Assembly (NCBI RefSeq): GCF_002531755.2 | Contig: NZ_CP034998.1 | Location: 3,476,001-3,540,000 of the forward strand | DNA length: 64,000 nucleotides | Direction of reading: 5' to 3' | From: Rhizobium acidisoli | GTDB taxonomy: Bacteria; Pseudomonadota; Alphaproteobacteria; Rhizobiales; Rhizobiaceae | In this document: in pieces, positions 58,423 through 64,000 of the stretch | Numbering within the stretch: the first letter of the stretch is position 1 | How the letters are laid out: the number at the start of each line of letters is the position of its first letter | Notes under the pieces: generated by a model | Seen by the model: the letters and a program-made list of their open reading frames with translations, nothing else | Databases searched by the model: none | Told to the model about the DNA's origin: nothing | Translations under genes and position numbers: made by a program

Positions 58423-59481
58423 ATGTGGGGTCGGCGTTCATTACTCCAAGCACTTTGCATTGTGGTTGCCATCGCGCAGCCGGCTCTCGCCGCCGAGCCA
58501 GTCGGCCAAGCCGTCGTCATTAAGACGGAGGTGACGGGACAGAGCGGCCCAATCGAAGTCGACAGCAGCGTCCATCGCAACGAGCGCATCAAGACATCCC
58601 CATCGGGGCTTGGCCAATTCCTGTTTCGTGACGGCACGAAGCTCGCGGTGGGCTGGGGCTCGTCGGTCGTGATCGACAAATATGTCTTCGATGATTCCCA
58701 ATCGGTCAAGAAACTGACCATCAGAGCGGCAAAGGGCACGTTCCGCTGGGTGAGCGGCAGCTCCAACTCCTCCGCTTACCAGATCCTGACGCCCGCCGGC
58801 ACGATCGGCGTGCGCGGCACCGCTTTCGATTTCTACGTCGGCCCCGATGGCACGACCGCCGTCGTCCTGTTGAATGGCGCGGCCCGGTTTTGCGGCCCGG
58901 GCGGCTGCAGGCAATTGCAGCAGCGCTGCGATTGCGTGGTCGCCAAGCCGAACGGCAATATGTCTGCGGCACGCCGGGTCGATCCCAGCATTCTCGATAC
59001 GCTCGGAAATCCCCGCGCGCTGCCGTTCCTTTCCGGCAATCAGCGGCTTTCAGGCGGCATCGGCATGATCGGCGGCTGCAATATGGCGTCGGCCGCGCCG
59101 GAAAGAAAAGACAGAAAACCCCCACCTCCGGCGATTGCACCTGTTCCGCAAAGGCAGGATCCGCCGCAGAGGCGGGCCGAGCCGCAGAAGGAGCGGCCGA
59201 ACAAACCCGACATGCCGCATCACGCCAACCCGCATCACGACAGGCCCCATCACGACAGGCCAGATCACGACAAACCAGATCACGACAGGCCGCATCATGA
59301 TCGGCCCGATCGTCCCGACAAGCATGACGGGCATGATGATCACGACCGGCCCGGACACCACGACCAGCATCACGGAAATGACCAGGATCATCAAGGACAC
59401 GATCGCGACCACGATGGCGATCGTGATCACGACAGGGATCGGCACCACAACAGGGGCGGCAGTTTCAATCACAACCGCTGA
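58423..59481 (+). CDS. FecR-domain protein with His/Asp-rich repeat tail
   Basis: A 352-residue exported protein. The signal peptide is about 23 residues (to QPALAAEP). The FecR domain spans about 40-150 (TLAVGWGSSVVIDKY-like core, ILTPAGTIGVRGTAFDFYVGPDGTTAVVLLNG), followed by several cysteines (RFCGPGGCRQLQQRCDC). From about 225 it is proline-rich, then about 90 residues of His/Asp/Arg/Pro repeats (HHDRP, DHDKP, DHDRP) that should bind divalent metals. No FecI sigma factor or TonB receptor is adjacent, so it is not a classical FecR. It converges on the CHASE2 cyclase gene, five bases away. Confidence 0.85.
   Translation: MWGRRSLLQALCIVVAIAQPALAAEPVGQAVVIKTEVTGQSGPIEVDSSVHRNERIKTSPSGLGQFLFRDGTKLAVGWGSSVVIDKYVFDDSQSVKKLTIRAAKGTFRWVSGSSNSSAYQILTPAGTIGVRGTAFDFYVGPDGTTAVVLLNGAARFCGPGGCRQLQQRCDCVVAKPNGNMSAARRVDPSILDTLGNPRALPFLSGNQRLSGGIGMIGGCNMASAAPERKDRKPPPPAIAPVPQRQDPPQRRAEPQKERPNKPDMPHHANPHHDRPHHDRPDHDKPDHDRPHHDRPDRPDKHDGHDDHDRPGHHDQHHGNDQDHQGHDRDHDGDRDHDRDRHHNRGGSFNHNR
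59233..59307 (+). repeat. 15-base tandem repeat, five units, inside the FecR gene
   Basis: Five consecutive 15-base units based on CATCACGACAGGCCC encode HHDRP, HHDRP, DHDKP, DHDRP and HHDRP. Further degenerate units continue to about 59460. This is an in-frame repeat, likely to vary in copy number between strains. Confidence 0.85.
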
Positions 59482-59486
59482 CCCGT

Positions 59487-61658
59487 TCAGTCGGCCGCGC
59501 TCTTCTCGAATCGATCATTCGCCTCGCGAAAATGATCGGTCCTGCCGGATACCCGTTGATAGAATTCCGCCAGGCCGTCGATCACTCCCGCCGCCCTGAG
59601 CTTTGCCGCGCCGATAAGCTTGCGGGTGTTCTTCGAATGCGCAAGCAGGGCCTGCATCAGCTGCTGGTGGGTGACGACAAGGGCTGAAAATTCAGCCGAT
59701 GCGGCAACGCGTTCGTCGCCGACGACAGCAAGGATCTGCGTTCGGCTGCTCTTTCCTTTGAGCGGAATGGCGCCGGCCTCGAGCAGCGCCATACCCCGCA
59801 CCGACCTTGCCGTGCTGTCGGATATCAGAATATCGAAGCCGACTTCCTTGCAGCATGATTCCAGACGTGCCGCGACATTGACGGCATCGCCGACCGCCGA
59901 ATAGTTGAAGCGCGTCTTGGCGCCCATGTTGCCGACGCAGGCAAGGCCGGTATGGATGCCGATGCCGATCCCGACCTGTTGTCCCGGTCCAAAGCCGAAA
60001 GCGTCGCCGGCGTTCAATTCGGCGAGCGTCTCGCGCATGGCAAGCGCTGCGCGAACCGCCTTGGTTTCATGATCGGCCACATCGACGGGCGCATTCCAGA
60101 ACGCCATGATGGAATCGCCGATGAACTTGTCGAGCGTGCCTTCATTGGCCACCACGTGGCGGCTCAGCGCATCGAGCAGCGTGTTCAGGAAGGCGACGAC
60201 ATCGGTCGGCGCCAACCGCTCGCTGATCTCGGTGAAGTTTCGGACATCGACGAACATGACCGTCAGTTCGCGGTCGTCGCCGCCGAGGCGCAATGGATCG
60301 CGGGTATGCTCGATACGATGGAGCAGCGATGGCGAAAGATAATGCCCGAAGGCACGCCGCACCGCCCGCCGCTCCCGGTCGATCACCAGGATTTTGAACG
60401 AGGTTGCGGCAAAATGGATGATCGATCCGCTGACGATCGGCGCCAGCGGATCGAAAAGAAGCCCGGCATACAGAAACGACGACCAGGAGGCTACGAGCGC
60501 CATCGCCGTGATCAGCAGGCCGCAGATCAGCGCGACGGCGGGACTGACGAAGGTCGTCACCACGACGAGCAGGCATCCGAGCACGGCAATGGTCAGGATT
60601 TCCAGCCCGTCGGCCCAGTCGGGCCGCGACAGGAAATGGCCGGACAGGATCTGCTCGACCGCCTGGGCATGCAGCGACACGCCGGGAACGTTCTCGCCGA
60701 GCGCCGTGACGCGGATGTCCTGCAGGCCGGCAGCCGATGTGCCGACGAAGACGATGCTGCCGTCAATGGCGGCCGCGACCTCGGGAGAGGCCCCTCCGGC
60801 CGCAAGCACCTGCCGAGCGGATATGTACCGCTCGGCCCGATCAGGGCTGACATAGAGCCAGAGTTCGCCCGCCGCCGTCAGCGGCACAACAAAATCGCCG
60901 ATTTTCGCCGATGTCATGATGCCGGCGCGATCGGGCGCGCCTGACAGCACATAGGTCGACGCCCCCTGCGCAACGCGCAGCGCCTCAATGGCGAGATTGG
61001 GATAGAGCTGCTCGCCGTCGGTCAAAAACAGCGGCACCGCCCGCACCACCGGCGAAGGGTTGCCGGGGTTGAGGCTGATATGGCCGAGCCCCGCCGCATT
61101 CGCCTCCAATTGCGGCCTGAGCGGCGTCGAGGCGCCGAGATAGGGCGGCGCGGAAATGGGGCTTTCGCCTGTGAAGGCGAAACCCGCCTTCACAGGCGGC
61201 CGGTAATTGCCCACATTGGAAAGGCCGAAGCCGAGCACGACGGGCTTCTCGGCAATCGCGCGGGCGAATATCTCGTCATTGTCAGGCAGTTTCTCGGCCA
61301 GCGAAGGATCGACGCCTGCGACCTCGGCGACAACGTTGCGCGGCGACAGCCGGTCCGGCTCGGCGAACAGAATATCGAAGGCGATGGCCGAAGCGCCCAT
61401 CGCCGAAAGCCGATCCACCAGCAGCGCCATCCGGTCCCGCGGCCAGGGCCATTGGCCGAATTCGCGTAAGGATGCCTCGTCGATGTCGATCACGCGAACC
61501 GGCATCGGCTCGAAGGTCCTTGGAACGAGCCGCTGATATTCATCGAAAGTCACGCCGCGGATCAGCTTGAAAATCCCGGGATCATCGGCCCGCAGGATCG
61601 TGAGCAGAGCCACGATCGCCAGGCCGATAACGACACCGATTTGCTGGACGCGCGTCAT
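59487..61658 (-). CDS. Membrane adenylate/guanylate cyclase with CHASE2 sensor
   Basis: A 723-residue protein. An N-terminal transmembrane helix (about 5-22) precedes an extracytoplasmic CHASE2 domain (about 30-340, with VRVIDIDEASLREFGQWPWPR and IVFVGTSAAGLQDIRVTALG). Three helices follow (about 345-430), then a class III cyclase domain with metal Asp in VMFVDVRNFTEIS, ATP-selecting Lys and Asp in LDKFIGDSIMAFW, and VGDAVNVAARLE with the Asp/Asn/Arg set complete. It should make cAMP. A C-terminal tail of about 70 residues resembles an adenylate-cyclase regulatory extension. ATG 61656-61658. Confidence 0.88.
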   Translation of the reverse strand: MTRVQQIGVVIGLAIVALLTILRADDPGIFKLIRGVTFDEYQRLVPRTFEPMPVRVIDIDEASLREFGQWPWPRDRMALLVDRLSAMGASAIAFDILFAEPDRLSPRNVVAEVAGVDPSLAEKLPDNDEIFARAIAEKPVVLGFGLSNVGNYRPPVKAGFAFTGESPISAPPYLGASTPLRPQLEANAAGLGHISLNPGNPSPVVRAVPLFLTDGEQLYPNLAIEALRVAQGASTYVLSGAPDRAGIMTSAKIGDFVVPLTAAGELWLYVSPDRAERYISARQVLAAGGASPEVAAAIDGSIVFVGTSAAGLQDIRVTALGENVPGVSLHAQAVEQILSGHFLSRPDWADGLEILTIAVLGCLLVVVTTFVSPAVALICGLLITAMALVASWSSFLYAGLLFDPLAPIVSGSIIHFAATSFKILVIDRERRAVRRAFGHYLSPSLLHRIEHTRDPLRLGGDDRELTVMFVDVRNFTEISERLAPTDVVAFLNTLLDALSRHVVANEGTLDKFIGDSIMAFWNAPVDVADHETKAVRAALAMRETLAELNAGDAFGFGPGQQVGIGIGIHTGLACVGNMGAKTRFNYSAVGDAVNVAARLESCCKEVGFDILISDSTARSVRGMALLEAGAIPLKGKSSRTQILAVVGDERVAASAEFSALVVTHQQLMQALLAHSKNTRKLIGAAKLRAAGVIDGLAEFYQRVSGRTDHFREANDRFEKSAAD

Positions 61659-61917
61659 GATCTCACCGGTGTCCCTCCACGGCCCGCATAAACGGCCCGC
61701 ACCTGCCGGCAGGCTACGCCGCTTTCGGTCCAAACGCCATTCGCACATGCCGTTCGGATCCTCTCTTTCGATGGGCCGCACTACGCTTCCGGTTTAAGCC
61801 GGGCTTTTGCCTGGATGACAGGGGTGACAGGCAGCTTCGATCTTGCCGGGCAGCCGGCGAAATGTTCTTGTAGCGATCGAAAATCGAATGCCTTCCAGAG
61901 AAGAACGAGGGGTCGCC

Positions 61918-63507
61918 GTGATTTCCGAAACCGCCGCACGTCGGAGCGGCTACTGGCTGATTGTCGTCGTGCTGGCAATGCTCGCAGGACTGCCGCTGGC
62001 CGTCTGGCTCGATATCAGCGATCTCTCGGGAAATACCCTGCGGCGTCAAGCACGCGACATGAGTTCATTGATATCGAGCATCCGTTCCTATTATTCCGCC
62101 AATGTCGTCGGGCGCGTCCTGGCCGCGCATGCCAGCGGCCTGACCGAAGGCACGGTCGTCTCCCACAACTACGCGAATATTCCTGGCGCCATCCCGCTGC
62201 CGGCGACGCTTTCCCTGGAGCTCGGCGATGTCATTAAGGAGCAGCAGGCCAACATCACCTACCGCTTCGTCTCCGACCTGCCGTTCAAAAGCCGTGCCTC
62301 CCACGAGCTCGACGAATTCGAGAGCAAGGCACTCGCCGCGCTGCGCGCCAATCCGCAGCAGACGCTGAACGATCTCACCCGGGTCGGATTGACCGATACC
62401 TTGCGCTTCATCACCCCCGTCGTCATGGGCCAGGCTTGTGTTGCCTGCCACAATACCCATCCCGAAAGCCCGAAGACCAATTGGAAAGTGGGCGATGTGC
62501 GCGGCATTCAGGAAGTCATCATCCGGCAGCCCTATGCGAGCAACGTCTTCGCCTTCAAATACCTGCTCTGCTATTTTCTGTTCGTTGCCATCATCGGCAT
62601 CAGCTTCATTCTCCTCCAGCGGCAGCAGGCGCGCGCGATCCATAGCGCCAACCAGGATCTGGAAACGGCAAACGAGTTCCTCGCCAGCGTTTCCCTGAAG
62701 ATTTCGCGCTATCTCTCGCCGCAGATCTACAAAAGCATCTTCAGCGGGCAGAAGGATGTCGTCGTCCATACCGAGCGCAAGCGCCTGACGATCTTCTTCT
62801 CCGACATCAAGGATTTCACCGCCACCACCGAACGCCTGCAGCCGGAAGCGCTGACGGCGATGCTCAACGAATATCTGACTGAGATGTCGAACATTGCCCT
62901 GGAACATGGCGGCACGGTGGACAAGTTCATCGGTGACGCCATGCTGGTGTTTTTCGGTGACCCGGAAACCAGAGGTCCGGAGGAAGACGCCAAAGCCTGT
63001 CTGCGCATGGCCGTCGACATGCAGCGCCGTCTCGGTGAACTCAAGGACAGATGGCGCAGAAACGGCACCGAAGAGCCTTTCGTCGTCCGGATGGGGATCA
63101 ACAGCGGCTACTGCAACGTCGGCAATTTCGGCAGCAGCGACCGCATGGACTATACGATCATCGGAGCGGAGGCCAATCTTGCAGCCCGGCTGCAATCGAT
63201 CGCCCAGGGAGGAGAAATCGTCATCAGCTACGAAACCTATGCGCTGGTGAACGAGATCGTCGACGCCCACCCGCTGCCGCCGATCACCATGAAGGGCATC
63301 CAGCGCGAGATCGTTCCCTATGCGGTGGATGGGCTGACACTCGGTGCGGATCACAAGAGCCGCGTGCTCAGCGAACACCTCGCCGGCCTCGACCTGCATC
63401 TGGACATGAGCCGGCTGGAACCGGCCGATCGCCTCCGGGTCAGGGCGGCTCTCAAGGAGGCGATCGCCGCGCTTGATGAAAGCGCGCCGGAAGCAGCCGG
63501 CCGGTGA
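61918..63507 (+). CDS. Class III cyclase with periplasmic DUF3365 haem-type sensor
   Basis: A 529-residue membrane protein. TM1 is at about 12-30, a periplasmic Tll0287-like (DUF3365) domain at about 40-205 contains CVACH (174-178), a c-type haem attachment site, and TM2 at about 214-233 is followed by the cyclase domain (about 285-470). Metal aspartates are in FFSDIKDF (Asp296) and VDKFIGD (Asp340), with Lys336. The substrate-selecting Asp of the GDxVN motif is replaced ([10 protein letters not shown]), but Asn420 and Arg424 remain. GTG 61918, with GAGGGG seven bases upstream, is preferred to ATG 61888. Redox or ligand sensing at haem is likely. Confidence 0.88.
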   Translation: MISETAARRSGYWLIVVVLAMLAGLPLAVWLDISDLSGNTLRRQARDMSSLISSIRSYYSANVVGRVLAAHASGLTEGTVVSHNYANIPGAIPLPATLSLELGDVIKEQQANITYRFVSDLPFKSRASHELDEFESKALAALRANPQQTLNDLTRVGLTDTLRFITPVVMGQACVACHNTHPESPKTNWKVGDVRGIQEVIIRQPYASNVFAFKYLLCYFLFVAIIGISFILLQRQQARAIHSANQDLETANEFLASVSLKISRYLSPQIYKSIFSGQKDVVVHTERKRLTIFFSDIKDFTATTERLQPEALTAMLNEYLTEMSNIALEHGGTVDKFIGDAMLVFFGDPETRGPEEDAKACLRMAVDMQRRLGELKDRWRRNGTEEPFVVRMGINSGYCNVGNFGSSDRMDYTIIGAEANLAARLQSIAQGGEIVISYETYALVNEIVDAHPLPPITMKGIQREIVPYAVDGLTLGADHKSRVLSEHLAGLDLHLDMSRLEPADRLRVRAALKEAIAALDESAPEAAGR

Positions 63508-63682
63508 CCGGACAGGGGCAAGCGTGATTTTTCCACCCGCTTTCCATATGCATCTGGACTTCCTATACCCGATCTGCTATCCCGCATCACCAATCGCAAG
63601 GCTGCGGCCGCGCGAACGTTATATTTTTGCCCCTGGCGCTGCGCCGCCGCAGGCATCAACCAACCAAAGGAACGTGATTCTC

Positions 63683-63895
63683 GTGCAGGTACTTGTCCGC
63701 GATAACAATGTCGATCAGGCTCTCCGCGCTCTCAAGAAGAAGATGCAGCGCGAAGGCATTTTCCGCGAAATGAAGATGCGCGACTACTACGAGAAGCCGT
63801 CGCAGAAGCGTGCTCGCGAAAAGGCCGAAGCTGTTCGTCGTGTTCGCAAGCTGGCCCGCAAGCGCGCCCAGCGCGAAGGTCTGGTCGCACGCTGA
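63683..63895 (+). CDS. rpsU: 30S ribosomal protein S21
   Basis: A 70-residue basic protein, [19 protein letters not shown]... with [17 protein letters not shown] and an Arg/Lys/Ala-rich helix to the end, diagnostic of bS21. It binds near the anti-Shine-Dalgarno region of 16S rRNA and supports initiation. The start is GTG 63683, with AAAGGAAC upstream; an in-frame GTG at 63674 would add three residues. Followed by a strong terminator. One of several S21 copies is usual in rhizobia. Confidence 0.95.
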   Translation: MQVLVRDNNVDQALRALKKKMQREGIFREMKMRDYYEKPSQKRAREKAEAVRRVRKLARKRAQREGLVAR

Positions 63896-63934
63896 GCGTT
63901 GCCGTCGTTTTTTCGACGTTTTCAGATGCATTGT

Positions 63935-63967
63935 GGCGGGGGCGATGGGTTCGCCACCGCCTTTTTT
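63935..63967 (+). terminator. Intrinsic terminator of rpsU
   Basis: GGCGG(G)GGCGA, a 5-base loop, then TCGCC(A)CCGCC: 10 base pairs with one mismatch, followed by TTTTTT. Forty bases after the rpsU stop. Confidence 0.92.
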
Positions 63968-64000
63968 AGTTTGCCGCTGAAGATCGCATATCCCAGTATC

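Noticed and set aside
59233..59460. CRISPR-like direct repeats
   Set aside because: The repeats are contiguous 15-base coding units without spacers inside the FecR gene, and no cas genes are present.
58423..59481. Classical FecI-FecR-receptor iron signalling
   Set aside because: No sigma factor or TonB-dependent receptor gene is adjacent, and the protein has a signal peptide rather than the FecR cytoplasmic N-terminal domain with one membrane helix.

Overview
The window is a piece of an alphaproteobacterial chromosome, almost certainly from the Rhizobium leguminosarum/etli group. The evidence is the high GC content with GC-rich third positions, a RopA-type porin next to tRNA-Val(GAC), CpdR, a gltB with a long propeptide, a glgPBCA-pgm-glgX operon, a heterotetrameric sarcosine oxidase operon, and several intergenic RNAs typical of Rhizobiaceae. 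No plasmid, phage or symbiosis genes are seen. The only clear mobile element is one IS630-type insertion sequence.

Layout. 1-5342 (minus): glutamate synthase, gltB followed by gltD, which runs off the left edge. 5.9-10.9 kb: threonine aldolase, a LysR regulator divergent from a YfeH-like transporter, a small heat-shock gene with an RpoH-type promoter and a ROSE-like RNA thermometer, and an alpha/beta hydrolase. 10.9-13.5 kb: histidinol phosphatase (hisN), a 77-79 nt small RNA that I identify as MmgR (alpha-r8 family), N-formylglutamate amidohydrolase, cpdR and tRNA-Val. 14.1-19.8 kb: porin ropA with a structured leader, a secreted cysteine-containing protein, a degenerate membrane-anchored nuclease-like protein, an MgtC-family protein, small hypothetical genes, a TerC-like DUF475 membrane protein with a structured leader, and a 56-residue DUF1127-like gene.

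19.9-32.5 kb: a tripartite tricarboxylate transporter (tctCBA), a beta-helix protein, a periplasmic binding protein, the IS630 element (inserted exactly in the stop codon of a divergent carbamoyltransferase gene), a class III cyclase with TPR repeats, and a TctD/TctE-like two-component pair. 32.6-39.2 kb: a three-gene cluster (transglutaminase-DUF2126, circularly permuted ATP-grasp-alpha-E, transglutaminase) that looks like a peptide-bond-forming and peptide-cleaving system of unknown product. It is the best candidate for poorly described biology here. 39.4-40.6 kb: an orphan TadG-like von Willebrand A protein.

40.8-51.9 kb: the complete glycogen operon glgP-glgB-glgC-glgA-pgm-glgX. 51.9-58.1 kb: a MaoC-fold hydratase, then (minus) soxB-soxD-soxA-soxG and a VOC protein, for sarcosine catabolism. 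58.4-63.5 kb: a FecR-domain protein with a His/Asp repeat tail, converging on a CHASE2 adenylate cyclase, which is divergent from a second membrane cyclase carrying a periplasmic CxxCH haem-type sensor domain. Three class III cyclases therefore sit in one window. The window ends with rpsU (ribosomal protein S21) and a strong terminator.
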